DNA of 64,000 bases, taken from Clostridia bacterium (GTDB lineage Bacteria > Bacillota > Clostridia > Christensenellales > CAG-138). Where the stretch lies: the NCBI GenBank assembly GCA_017429985.1, contig JAFRNW010000042.1:124001-188000 (forward strand), given 5' to 3'. Shown piece after piece: positions 56,138 through 64,000 of the stretch. The notes beneath the pieces were generated by a model. It saw nothing but the letters and a program-made list of their open reading frames with translations, had not been told where the DNA came from and did no database searches. Both the position numbers and the translations under genes were made by a program. How positions within the stretch are numbered: position 1 is the stretch's first letter; each line of letters starts with the position of its first letter.

Positions 56138-56158
56138 TTTCAAAATCCGAGGTAAACC

Positions 56159-56572
56159 ATGAGCAAACATAAATACAGCAGGATTTTTACGATTGTAATA
56201 GACTCCCTGGGTGTAGGTGCATTACCGGACGCCCATGCCTATGGCGATGGAGGAACCGACACCCTTGGCCACATCTCTCAAAGCGTTGAAGAACCTAGAA
56301 TCCCGACTCTCCAAAAGCTTGGAATGGCCAATCTTCATCATTTAAAACAAGTAGAACCTGTTCACGCTCCAATGGCTTATTATACCAAGCTGAGTGAAGC
56401 GAGTGTAGGAAAAGACACTATGACAGGCCACTGGGAAATGATGGGCCTGCATATCACCAAGCCTTTTCGTACATTTACCGATACGGGATTTCCAAAAGAG
56501 CTTTTGGATGAACTTTCCAGAAGAACTGGTAGAGTAATCATTGGCAACAAGAGTGCTAGCGTTCTAATATAA
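56159..56572 (+). pseudogene. deoB: Phosphopentomutase (DeoB), truncated
   Basis: 137 residues matching the DeoB N-terminus: [16 protein letters not shown] with the metal-binding Asp, [21 protein letters not shown]. It breaks off after VIIGNKSAS, roughly a third of full length; the phospho-Thr region is present but later metal ligands are lost. The break at ~56560 marks a junction with element-derived DNA, so ribose 1-phosphate conversion must come from elsewhere. Confidence 0.88.
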
Positions 56573-56683
56573 CACAGCAAGAAGTGAATAAATAATGAGG
56601 CATCTCTTTCGACAGAAAGGATGCCTTTTTTGGCTATTTCGTGTGTCTACTTGACAGGGTACATTACTCGGCAGGTAATTTTG

Positions 56684-56935
56684 TCAATCGAGACGGTGTT
56701 GCAACTTGGTTTTATATTTCCTATAGTGCGGACTCAGTAGATAGTCAATCACTTTCTCCTTCGGGATATAGTAGGTCGTTCGGATCATAAAGTGCTCGAC
56801 GCGGTTCTCCCACATCAATTTGCGGGCGGTGCCGTCGCCGATGCCGCCGAGCATCTCGCGAAAAACAGGCAGCGTGACGACATCCGGATAGTCTGCAAAC
56901 AGGCGTTCGTATTCAATTCGTCTCATGTATTCAAT
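56684..56935 (-). CDS. Second excisionase-like HTH protein
   Basis: About 80 residues from the internal start MRRIEYERLFADYPDVV, preferred over the longer frame because it matches the 2497 gene. FREMLGG, TARKLMWENRVEHFMI and YYIPKEKVIDYLL follow. Homologous in layout to the excisionase at 2497. Arm-type sites follow at 56989 and 57028-57047. No integrase accompanies it. Confidence 0.6.
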   Translation of the reverse strand: MEYMRRIEYERLFADYPDVVTLPVFREMLGGIGDGTARKLMWENRVEHFMIRTTYYIPKEKVIDYLLSPHYRKYKTKLQHRLD

Positions 56936-57213
56936 CTCCTTTATCGTATTTGTCAGCGACGGAAGATTGACATGAAATCTTTTTGATTTCGACCTCCGAT
57001 CATAGATCGGAACAACCATTTCGGAAATCGTCCTCCAATCGACCTCTGATTTTCACGGTTTGTCCAAAAAGTGCAGAAAAACCGAAAAGGCAGACGCGTC
57101 GGACATTTTTCCTAGGTTTGTCACAAATTGCCTTTGATTTGGGTGTTTTTTTCAAGTGCTTCAACCTCCACGGAAAGACTTTTTGTTCCTTTATCTTCCA
57201 AATCGGGGCAAGC

Positions 57214-57561
57214 ACTCAAAATCCGATGGGCTCTCCGACGTCCAAGGTCCAAAAAACCCCATGATTTAGGGCTTTTTGAAAACTTCATAACAGTGTTTTT
57301 TCAAAATCGACCTCCAAATCGACCTCCGATTTCCGAGAAAACAGAAATTTTGCCGGTGTGATGGAATTGGCAGACGTGACGGACTCAAAATCCGTTGGAC
57401 TAATCATCCGTGTGGGTTCGAGTCCCACCACCGGCACCAAAAACCCCAGATTTTCTGGGGTTTTCTGCTTTTTTTAAGCACGAAAAAGGTGTGTTGATCC
57501 GTTGTGTTTGCCAATGTCAAAACGCGTTTTTCAGAATTTTCCATCCTTCATTTCTCCAGTA
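57214..57561 (+). repeat. Right copy of the ~347-bp att-like repeat
   Basis: Begins with ACTCAAAAT and, 15 bp in, GGCTCTCCGACGT (57229-57241), exactly as at the left. Contains paired TCGACCTCC sites (57307-57327), tRNA-Leu and terminator. It ends with the last codons (GEMKDGKF on the minus strand) of an integrase whose body is absent. The left flank here is element-like DNA, not a tRNA half. Confidence 0.8.
57352..57439 (+). tRNA. tRNA-Leu(CAA), second copy
   Basis: 88 bases with CCA; anticodon loop CTCAAAA. Differs from the copy at 932 in two paired positions of the anticodon stem (ACGGA/TCCGT against GCGGA/TCCGC), so pairing is kept. Followed by the same CCCCAGA/TCTGGGG terminator. Confidence 0.93.
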
Positions 57562-58189
57562 TTCAGCGGCTTTTTATTCGGAAAGTTATGCTTCTTCTCA
57601 TAATCTTCAGCCCGGATTCTTTCTCATACAGCCGGGAGCCAATGCTGTTCAATATGATGACCCTGCACAACTCCTTCAGGTTTTGCATGGAAAAGATTCT
57701 ACCCAGGAAATCCAAGTACCAAGCTACAATGAAGCGGATACGCTAGAGGAAATGATCACTGCTTTTGTTAATGAATTCAATTCCAACAGTAGAATTGCGC
57801 TTGAGTTTGTGGAAACATTTATTCCATCTGACCGCTATAGTGGCCATTATAGGACTGAGTTTAGGCTTAGTGCATATTCTGATGCTGTAGGGATGTTTTA
57901 TCGATATGGTGAGGCGACAGTTGTCATTGTAGCAAGTAAGCCTTATACCGGTGACGGCGTTATCAGAATCTATTTGGATGGAGCTACCTTGGATCTGCGT
58001 GAGCAAATGCTATGGACTGCGTCTCCTATAATGGATAGAAGTGCGACCGAAGAAGAAATACAAACCGCGGTTGATTATATCGATGAGAACAAATACGCAA
58101 ATGGCTATCACTATTCAAACCTAAGCATTGTGCTTCTGGGTAGTGATGTCAAAAGCTTTGAACTCATGATTAAAATGTGGAGCGATTAA
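57562..58189 (+). pseudogene. 3' fragment of an unknown gene, 5' end lost
   Basis: About 208 codons with real-protein character (QPGFFLIQPGANAVQYDD, RYSGHYRTEFRLSAYSDAVG, GDGVIRIYLDGATLDLREQM) begin directly at the integrase-tail boundary. The frame can be read back into the tRNA, but that part is not protein-coding. Family not recognised. It looks like host or cargo DNA cut by the event that removed the second integrase. Confidence 0.55.
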
Positions 58190-58190
58190 T

Positions 58191-58451
58191 GTTGGATATG
58201 GAATCACATGGGGAGAGAATCTTGATATCAATGCAGAACGCCTGTATCGGGAAGGGACAGACAGAAATCGTGATTTTCAAAGCTATACCTCCCATTGCGT
58301 AACGGACACGGCTGGAGCATGCAAGCTGCTGCGGTGCTCCCGCCAGAACATCAGCGATCTTGTGAAACGGGGCAAGCTTCATCCGCTTCACGCCTCCGCA
58401 GCCGGTGCTTTATTTCTGTTGAGCGAACTGCGTCAGCGTCTGTGGCAATAA
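58191..58451 (+). pseudogene. Fragment of a small HTH_17 DNA-binding protein
   Basis: A frame without a start codon encodes GITWGENLDINAERLYREG..., then TDTAGACKLLRCSRQNISDLVKRGKLHPLH, a clear excisionase-type HTH (helix, CSRQNISDL, KRGKL), and ends RQRLWQ. The 5' end overlaps the preceding fragment's stop. Probably truncated. Confidence 0.5.
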
Positions 58452-58489
58452 AGCAACCGACATTAACTCTAACGGGTTCCTTCGAACGA

Positions 58490-58530
58490 TAGGGAACATT
58501 TCACTTTTTATAGAGCAGAAATGTTCCCTA
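58490..58530. promoter_or_regulatory. Inverted repeat TAGGGAACATTTC...GAAATGTTCCCTA
   Basis: Perfect 13-bp arms (58490-58502, 58518-58530) around 15 bp. Nearly the same palindrome precedes the fic gene at 10681-10724. No gene follows here, only a terminator, so it may be an orphan operator. Confidence 0.6.
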
Positions 58531-58564
58531 ATGATAAAAGGCATTCTTTTCATTCAATCCGATG

Positions 58565-58593
58565 CTGCAGTTTGTTTTTGTACTGCAGTTTTT
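58565..58593 (+). terminator. Terminator
   Basis: CTGCAGT and ACTGCAG (58565-58571, 58582-58588) followed by TTTTT; also usable for the leftward ATPase gene. Confidence 0.6.
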
Positions 58594-58608
58594 ACACCAG
58601 TTTACAGA

Positions 58609-59910
58609 TTATACAAGCGAATCGTCCAGCAAGAAGTCCAGGATACCGATATTCAGCACGCCGTTGTTATCATACCATCGTTTACGGATGTCATGACGGA
58701 CAATGATTTTCGGGAATGCGTCACCAGTCATAGACAGGGGCCTGTTCTCCGCCGAAACTTTTCCATCGGTGTCCAGGGCATACGCAGACTGAATATAAGT
58801 CCTTTTGCCGCCTCGCGAGGCTATGAAATCGATCTCCCGTGCGACCTGGGCGCTTTGCCCCTTTTTGTTTTTCTCTGTACAATAGACGATGCCGATATCC
58901 ACTTCGCAGCCGCGGACACGGAGCTCGTTATACAGGATGTTCTCCATGATATGCGTCATCTCCTGCTGACGGAAACCGGTGCGAGCATTGCGCAGACCAA
59001 CATCATCACAGTAATACTTATTGGGATAGTCGAAATAGTCCTTGCCTTTTACGTCATAGCGACGGCATTCCTCGAACAGGTAGGCGTCCAGGAGATGGCC
59101 AATATAGGACGCGACCGTGTTTGCGGCAACCGTGTTCTCTCCGGCGCGCTTTTGCCTGGAGTTCAGGGCGTTGGCTATATTGTTCGGGTTGGTCAGTGAG
59201 CCGATCGAGGAACAGAGCAGATCGAGTGCTGCTGCCAGGACGTCTTCTCTCTTGATCTTCTTTCGTTCAACGATATCCTTGAGATAGACTTCTGAAAAGA
59301 GTGATTTCAGATAGTTCATCTTCGCTGTGTCATCCGGCCGGGAGAGGATCAAGGGCATGCCACCAAAGAAAGCGTAGTTCTCAAAGGCCTCCGCCTTATC
59401 GCCGCCCACCGCCGCGTAATACTCCGCAAATCGCAGCGGGTGGATGCGGATCTCGTCGCTGCGACCGCGAAACTCGGTTAGGATATCGCTGGAGAGCATA
59501 CGCGAATTGCTGCCGGTCACGTAAATATCCAGATTGGGCAAGGACTTCAGGTCATTGAGGGCGTCATAGAAGGTAATCTTTTTCCCGTCCAGATTGTAGG
59601 GGTTCGGCACCATGTCGGCCATCTGTATTTCGTCAACAAAAAGGTAGTATCGCTCCGGCTGATCCTCGACCTGCTCCCTCACGGCCTTTGCCAGCTCCAG
59701 GGGGTTGCGGTACTGAATGTCTTTTGCCAGATCCAGTTCATAACTGAGGATATGATCCTCGGTTACGCCTTGATTCAGCAGATATTGCTTGAAGATGTTG
59801 CGCAGCAGATAGGACTTGCCGCAGCGCCGAATGCCGGTGATGACCTTTACCTGCCCATCCCACATATAAGAGATAATCCGGTTCAGATAGATGTCGCGTT
59901 TGATTTCCAT
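58609..59910 (-). CDS. AAA_14/DUF4143 ATP-binding protein
   Basis: 433 residues from ATG 59910 behind GGAGG. Walker A GIRRCGKS, Walker B YYLFVDEIQMAD, sensor DIYVTGSNSRML, arginine region EFRGRSDEI; C-terminal DUF4143 domain with a nuclease-like ELRVRG.EVDIG...AREIDFIAS pattern. Widespread in gut Firmicutes and Bacteroidetes, often hypervariable and mobile; function unknown. Its upstream region carries two long inverted repeats, suggesting autoregulation. Confidence 0.85.
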   Translation of the reverse strand: MEIKRDIYLNRIISYMWDGQVKVITGIRRCGKSYLLRNIFKQYLLNQGVTEDHILSYELDLAKDIQYRNPLELAKAVREQVEDQPERYYLFVDEIQMADMVPNPYNLDGKKITFYDALNDLKSLPNLDIYVTGSNSRMLSSDILTEFRGRSDEIRIHPLRFAEYYAAVGGDKAEAFENYAFFGGMPLILSRPDDTAKMNYLKSLFSEVYLKDIVERKKIKREDVLAAALDLLCSSIGSLTNPNNIANALNSRQKRAGENTVAANTVASYIGHLLDAYLFEECRRYDVKGKDYFDYPNKYYCDDVGLRNARTGFRQQEMTHIMENILYNELRVRGCEVDIGIVYCTEKNKKGQSAQVAREIDFIASRGGKRTYIQSAYALDTDGKVSAENRPLSMTGDAFPKIIVRHDIRKRWYDNNGVLNIGILDFLLDDSLV

Positions 59911-59920
59911 AGCATCCTCC

Positions 59921-60036
59921 GTTGAGAACTTGTTTAGTATATTATGCAACTTCTCAACAAAAAACATACGCGAGCCTACCACATTTGTCAACACTTCCGT
60001 TGAGAACTTTCTTCATAAATTATCCAACTTCTCAAT
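59921..60036. promoter_or_regulatory. Two inverted repeats GTTGAGAACTT...AACTTCTCAA(C/T) upstream of the ATPase
   Basis: Copies at 59921-59958 and 59999-60036, each with 11-base arms around 16 AT-rich bases, 78 bp apart. They occupy the promoter region of the leftward ATPase gene. Likely operators. Confidence 0.6.
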
Positions 60037-60229
60037 AGAAAGAAAAATACATGCCGTGTTTTCCAATTGTGGGGAATCCCGGCATGTTTGTTTATTTTGC
60101 GCAGTGGAATCCGAAAAGGCCGATAAATGCCGCAGCGAGCAAATCGGAGGCAATTTTTCAGACCATTCTCTTGAGTAAACGCTTGTATCTGTGCTTGAAA
60201 GTTATACTATTTTCGGTTAAAAATATTAC

Positions 60230-60574
60230 TTGACATCTGGTGTTCCTAGAAGCGCAAGCATTGCCGTTGGTTCTCACGGGTGCATGATCCGCGTGCGGAA
60301 CGCTTTTCCCGCGGTCGCGCGGGGGATCACGGAAAGCGCAGACTCCGTCAGTGACGAAAACGTGGCTGCGTTTTACCGCAGGAGCGAAACGGACGATGAT
60401 CTGCTGATCGTCATGAATCTGCGCGGTCAGACGCAGGAGAAAGACCTGATGTCTGCGGGCAGCGGATTTGTTCTGGCCGCAGTTCTGAATACGAACGAAG
60501 AAGACATCACTTATACCGATGGCAAGCTGACATTGCCTGCCTACAGCATCGCGGTTTTCAGGGAGGGCATATGA
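60230..60574 (+). pseudogene. C-terminal fragment of an alpha-amylase family enzyme
   Basis: From about residue 19 the sequence is the end of a GH13 protein: IRVRNAFPAVARGI, ENVAAFYRRSETDDDLLIVMNL, LPAYSIAVFREGI. No catalytic domain precedes it, and the apparent TTG start lies in unrelated DNA. Its stop overlaps the start of the complete GH13 gene. A deletion upstream has removed the N-terminal three quarters. Confidence 0.65.
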
Positions 60575-62121
60575 CGCCGGAGTGGTTAATAGACGCTGTC
60601 TTTTATGAAATCTATCCCCAGTCGTTTCAGGATTCGAACGGAGACGGGATCGGCGATCTGCAGGGCATTATCGACCGGCTGGATTATGTCCGGGATCTGG
60701 GATGCAATGCGTTGTGGATCAATCCCTGCTTTGATTCGCCATTCCGGGATGCTGGCTATGATGTCCGGGACTATAAACAAGTCGCGCCGCGTTACGGTAC
60801 GAACAGGGATCTGTGCCGACTGTTTGACGAGGCTCATGCGCGGGGGATCCGTGTACTGCTGGATCTGGTCCCCGGGCATACTTCGGATGAGCATCCGTGG
60901 TTCAGGGAGTCCGCGAAGCAGGAAGAAAACGAATACTCCGGCCGCTACATCTGGACAGACCATGCTTTTGAGGGGATCGAGGGAAGACCTTATATTTCCG
61001 GCATGACCGAGAGGGCCGGCGCGTATATGCTCAATTTCTTCGCTTCCCAGCCTGCGCTGAACTATGGATGGCTGCACAGAAACAGGCCGTGGATGTCCGC
61101 CGTCGATTCACCGGAAGCACTCGCGACCAGAGAAGCCATGAAAGACGTTATGCGCTTCTGGCTGGATCAGGGCTGCGACGGATTCCGTGTGGACATGGCT
61201 GATTCTCTGGTCAAAAACGACGATGAAAGCAAAAGCGCCACCTCCGCAATCTGGAGGGACGTTCGCAGGATGCTGGACGAGGATTATCCGGAGGCGGCGA
61301 TGGTCAGCGAATGGTCCAATCCTGCCTCCGCCATTAACCAGGCTGGTTTTCACATGGATTTCTATCTGGATCATCACTATAACGGCTACAATACGCTGTT
61401 GCGCGACTATGAGACCGAAGGCGGTGACCACAGCTATTTCCGGAGCGGTTCCGGCGGCGATATACGGCGCTTCCTCCAGGATTATCTGCCGAAATACGAG
61501 CAGACGAAGGGAAATGGCTATATCTCGATGTTTACCTGCAATCATGACACGCCTCGTCCAGCGAGAACGTTATCCGCGGATGAGCTGAAGCTTGCGTATG
61601 CTTTTCTCATGACGATGCCTGGCGTTCCGTTTGTTTATTACGGAGACGAGATCGGCATGCGGTACCTCAAAGTCAGGACGAAGGAAGGCGGCTATGCGCG
61701 AACCGGAAGCCGGACGCCGATGCAGTGGGACCGGAGCAGAAATATGGGCTTTTCCGAAGGACCGAAAGAACGGCTTTATCTGCCGCAGGATCCCGCTCCG
61801 GACGCGCCGTGTGTGGCAGATCAGGCAAACGATGAGAATTCTCTTTATTCTGAGGTCCGCAGGCTGATTGCTCTCCGACACGCACATGAGGTGCTGCAGG
61901 CGGACGCGGACTTTGAAGTACTCAGAGCCGAGGCTGTCCCTCCCTTCGTTTACCGGAGGGGCGATCTGATTCTGGCAATCAACCCTTCACCGGAGGCAGC
62001 GGAATGGAGTTCAGACCTTCTGGAGGGGAGGTACGTGATGCACGCGATCAACGGAGCCGTGGCTATAAACGGGCAGCTCCGTCTCCCTCCGCGTTCCTTT
62101 GCCGCGGCAGGGTACAGGTAA
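60571..62121 (+). CDS. GH13 alpha-glucosidase/oligosaccharide hydrolase
   Basis: 516 residues. VFYEIYPQSFQDSNGDGIGDLQGI start, DLVPGHTSDEHPWF, nucleophile Asp in GCDGFRVDMADS, acid/base Glu in AAMVSEWSNP, and TCNHDTPR with the transition-state Asp; the domain C is short. Intracellular (no signal). It overlaps the truncated amylase by four bases. Hydrolyses alpha-glucosides; linkage preference not readable. Confidence 0.9.
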   Translation: MTPEWLIDAVFYEIYPQSFQDSNGDGIGDLQGIIDRLDYVRDLGCNALWINPCFDSPFRDAGYDVRDYKQVAPRYGTNRDLCRLFDEAHARGIRVLLDLVPGHTSDEHPWFRESAKQEENEYSGRYIWTDHAFEGIEGRPYISGMTERAGAYMLNFFASQPALNYGWLHRNRPWMSAVDSPEALATREAMKDVMRFWLDQGCDGFRVDMADSLVKNDDESKSATSAIWRDVRRMLDEDYPEAAMVSEWSNPASAINQAGFHMDFYLDHHYNGYNTLLRDYETEGGDHSYFRSGSGGDIRRFLQDYLPKYEQTKGNGYISMFTCNHDTPRPARTLSADELKLAYAFLMTMPGVPFVYYGDEIGMRYLKVRTKEGGYARTGSRTPMQWDRSRNMGFSEGPKERLYLPQDPAPDAPCVADQANDENSLYSEVRRLIALRHAHEVLQADADFEVLRAEAVPPFVYRRGDLILAINPSPEAAEWSSDLLEGRYVMHAINGAVAINGQLRLPPRSFAAAGYR

Positions 62122-62168
62122 GAGCAACAAATGGATGCATACCCTCAGCCAAAAGAATCATACTAATA

Positions 62169-63404
62169 TTATGAAACAGAACCTTCTCCGCTTTCGGAAA
62201 GACGCAGATATACTGCAAGCATCTTCAGCAAGAACGCATCATCGAAGCCGCTGGTCACATCAAGCCCGGTTAAAATGCGGAGTTTTTCCAGCCTCGTACT
62301 GATTGTATTCCGGTGAAGGCCGGTTCGTTCGGCAGTTTCGCTCAAACGAAATCCGCTGCTGATGAATGCTTCCGCCGTCTCAATCAAGGATTGATACTGA
62401 AGTCTGTCATCAGAGCGCATTTTTTCTATTGCAGGGCGTATCAGTTTATGGATTATCTGCGGATGCAGACGAAGGTACACGTTTTCAAACAGCAGATCGT
62501 TAAGGCTGTAAATCTCTGAGTTGCTACAGCGCATGCCGACATCCAGAATATCCACCGCTTCCTGCAGGCTCATGTGCAGCGAACCGATTCCTTCGTAAAG
62601 ATTGCCGTATGCAATATGAAATGAAAAGGAAGTGAATCTGCGAAGAATCTCTGCCAAATCTTTGCAGACCCTATCCATAGTAAGATAAAGTCGCGTGCTA
62701 TCGCTGTTGGTCGGATGGAAGGCTTTTATCACTACCAGAAAGCCGCGGTTCAGGAAGAAGACAAGATCCTGAGAATTGAGCGACCTGCATGCTCGAACCT
62801 GAGCCTCGGCTTCCTGTCGTAACATTTCATATGAGGACTGATATCCAAGATTTAAATTGATATTGAAGTAGCTGGGACGAAGATATGCCAGCCGTATCAC
62901 GATAACGGAGCGGAGAAGCTCCGGATCAAGCTCGTTTCGGTTCATAAGATCCGCTAGGACTTCGTTATCCGGTTCCTCGGAAAGAAGCATGCGGCCGATA
63001 CGATAACGTTCGCTGCGTGGGTTTTCTTCCAGCTTATTTTGATAAGCTTTGTATTCGCTTGAAGCTTCGATTGCTTTATGAAGATATGATCCGATTTCCG
63101 CGGAACGCTGTCCTGGTGCGTGGACAATGATCGCGCCTGCTACCTCTCCCCCTTCCATATACGGCACTCCATATGTTGTCACATCGTTCCTGCCGTCTTC
63201 TTCTCCCGGGTTATCAATGATTGCAGCATGACGAATCCTTAGAATATACGCGGCAGTTGTCCCGGATGAACCGATCCGTTCTTCCTCCGTTGCAGCAATA
63301 ATACGAGTCGACATATCCGTGATGTAGATTCGTACCTGCTCCTCACGGTATTTAGAAAGCAGCAACTGCAGATAAATAGTGTCTATCATTCGTCTCTCCA
63401 TCAA
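62169..63404 (-). CDS. CdaR-type (PucR/sugar-diacid) transcriptional regulator
   Basis: 411 residues: N-terminal diacid-recognition domain (YREEQVRIYITDMSTRIIAATEEERIG), GGDEF-like middle region, C-terminal HTH_30 with FRLSETAERTGLHRNTISTRLEKLRILTGLD. Divergent from a GntP permease, the standard CdaR context for glycerate, gluconate or sugar-diacid uptake. Acts as a DNA-binding regulator in the cytoplasm. Confidence 0.87.
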   Translation of the reverse strand: MMERRMIDTIYLQLLLSKYREEQVRIYITDMSTRIIAATEEERIGSSGTTAAYILRIRHAAIIDNPGEEDGRNDVTTYGVPYMEGGEVAGAIIVHAPGQRSAEIGSYLHKAIEASSEYKAYQNKLEENPRSERYRIGRMLLSEEPDNEVLADLMNRNELDPELLRSVIVIRLAYLRPSYFNINLNLGYQSSYEMLRQEAEAQVRACRSLNSQDLVFFLNRGFLVVIKAFHPTNSDSTRLYLTMDRVCKDLAEILRRFTSFSFHIAYGNLYEGIGSLHMSLQEAVDILDVGMRCSNSEIYSLNDLLFENVYLRLHPQIIHKLIRPAIEKMRSDDRLQYQSLIETAEAFISSGFRLSETAERTGLHRNTISTRLEKLRILTGLDVTSGFDDAFLLKMLAVYLRLSESGEGSVS

Positions 63405-63649
63405 ATATATGCAATATATTATATAAATACTAATACAATATTATAATGATATACAAAATGCACAATGTATATAAAATAGAATTAAAAAAAGTATCGAATA
63501 ATATACATTTTGCATATCTATCTGTTTGAACTATGTATATTTTATCATTATTGACGGCAGCGTGCAATTGAAACAGCAAACATGAACGGATACATTTAAC
63601 TTATCGAAGCATCCGTAGTACTACTTTTATTCTTTATGGGAGGTGTAAC
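63405..63649. promoter_or_regulatory. AT-rich divergent control region of cdaR-type gene and gntP
   Basis: Contains ATATAC-12-GTATAT (63449-63472) with AAAATGCACAAT inside, a related ATATACATTTTGCATAT (63501-63517) and ATATGCAATATATTATAT near 63408. Repeated TGCAT/ATATAC elements are likely operators. Confidence 0.5.
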
Positions 63650-64000
63650 ATGTATTCCGTCATTTTGCTGATCCTCAGTATCGTTTTGCTGATGGTCATG
63701 ATCTCCAAGCTTCATGTGCATGCGTTTCTCTCGCTGCTCATCGTTTCGCTTCTTCTGGGCATCGCCGCAGGACTGCCTCTGGGTGAAGTTGCGACCCATG
63801 TTGCAGCAGGCTTCGGCGGCACGATGCAGAACATCGGTATCGTCATTGTTTGCGGCGTTATCATCGGGCAAATTCTTGAAAAGACCGGCGGCGCGCAGAA
63901 AATTGCGGATTCTGTAATCAAACTTGTCGGAAAGAAGCATGTGACGCTTGCTACCGCACTGACAGGCGGCGTTGTTTCCATTCCCACTTTCTGCGATTCC
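63650..64000 (+). CDS. GntP-family gluconate/sugar-acid permease, 3'-partial
   Basis: 117 residues before the window ends, behind GGGAGGT. Several spans: YSVILLILSIVLLMVMI, VHAFLSLLIVSLLLGIAAGLPL, then GGTMQNIGIVIVCGVIIGQILEKTGGAQKIA and GGVVSIPTFCDS, which are GntP hallmarks. Probably controlled by the divergent regulator. Confidence 0.88.
   Translation, partial: MYSVILLILSIVLLMVMISKLHVHAFLSLLIVSLLLGIAAGLPLGEVATHVAAGFGGTMQNIGIVIVCGVIIGQILEKTGGAQKIADSVIKLVGKKHVTLATALTGGVVSIPTFCDS

Noticed and set aside
57410..57561. Start of the frame that later encodes the 57562-58189 fragment
   Set aside because: This part is the 3' end of tRNA-Leu, its terminator and an antisense integrase tail, so it is not a genuine N-terminus.

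Overview
The window reads as a stretch of a Clostridia-type Firmicutes genome of moderate GC. The signs are AGGAGG ribosome sites, sigma-A type promoters, tRNAs with encoded CCA, Clostridia-style tyrosine integrase and excisionase proteins, Crp/Fnr and GntR/UTRA regulators, and ECF sigma factors paired with single-span membrane partners. Neither the species nor the genome is identifiable from the sequence alone.

Layout. (1) 1-6.0 kb: the end of a GH3 glycosidase, a severed tRNA-Leu 5' half, a complete tRNA-Leu(CAA), then a leftward integrative-element module: tyrosine integrase, excisionase, ParB-like protein, a frameshifted MobC-like gene and a RepA-like ATPase. Upstream lie a six-fold inverted iteron and a duplicated non-coding block. 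(2) 6.4-12.8 kb: a two-component system with a lipoprotein, a Fic protein with an altered motif, and an in-frame chimera of an HTH gene start with a dehydrogenase C-terminus. (3) 12.9-40.7 kb: a large sugar-amine island. It holds two pairs of GntR/UTRA regulators, a peptide-type ABC transporter, and a leftward operon recognisable as an enlarged fructosamine (frl) pathway: frlA permease, frlB-like deglycase, frlC epimerase and two frlD-type kinases, with an esterase, a YjbQ protein and an amidohydrolase. A rightward operon (amidohydrolase, FrlC-like protein, MATE, BtpA, HAD phosphatase, FGGY kinase) and a leftward L-xylulose-type operon (kinase, ribulose-phosphate-epimerase homologue, UlaE-type epimerase, AraD-type epimerase) complete it. 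A recurrent motif, AAATTGGT(A/C)TGA, lies near the promoter or leader of every arm, so I infer one regulon. (4) 41-50 kb: an HD hydrolase, an ApbE lipoprotein, and a zone of intact, frameshifted and truncated sigma/anti-sigma-like cassettes plus an HsdS fragment. (5) 49.4-56.6 kb: a YeiL-like regulator divergent from an amidohydrolase, a NitT/TauT-type ABC transporter, a 5'-nucleotidase, uridine phosphorylase and a truncated phosphopentomutase: probably nucleoside or base salvage. (6) 56.6-58.6 kb: a second excisionase-like gene, integrase arm-type sites, a second tRNA-Leu(CAA), an integrase tail remnant and gene fragments. (7) 58.6-64 kb: a DUF4143-type ATPase, an amylase fragment, a GH13 glucosidase and a CdaR-type regulator divergent from a GntP permease cut by the window end.

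The ~347-bp blocks at 794-1140 and 57214-57561 both begin exactly at ACTCAAAAT, the tRNA-Leu anticodon loop sequence. At the left this point is where a tRNA-Leu 5' half is interrupted. The simplest reading is an integrative element of about 56 kb inserted in a tRNA-Leu anticodon loop and carrying its own replacement tRNA-Leu, followed by the remnant of a second, tandem element. Fragments, frameshifts and truncated genes cluster in the 42-49 kb zone and near the right end, as expected of an accreting island. All function calls are from reading the sequence; no database search was run.
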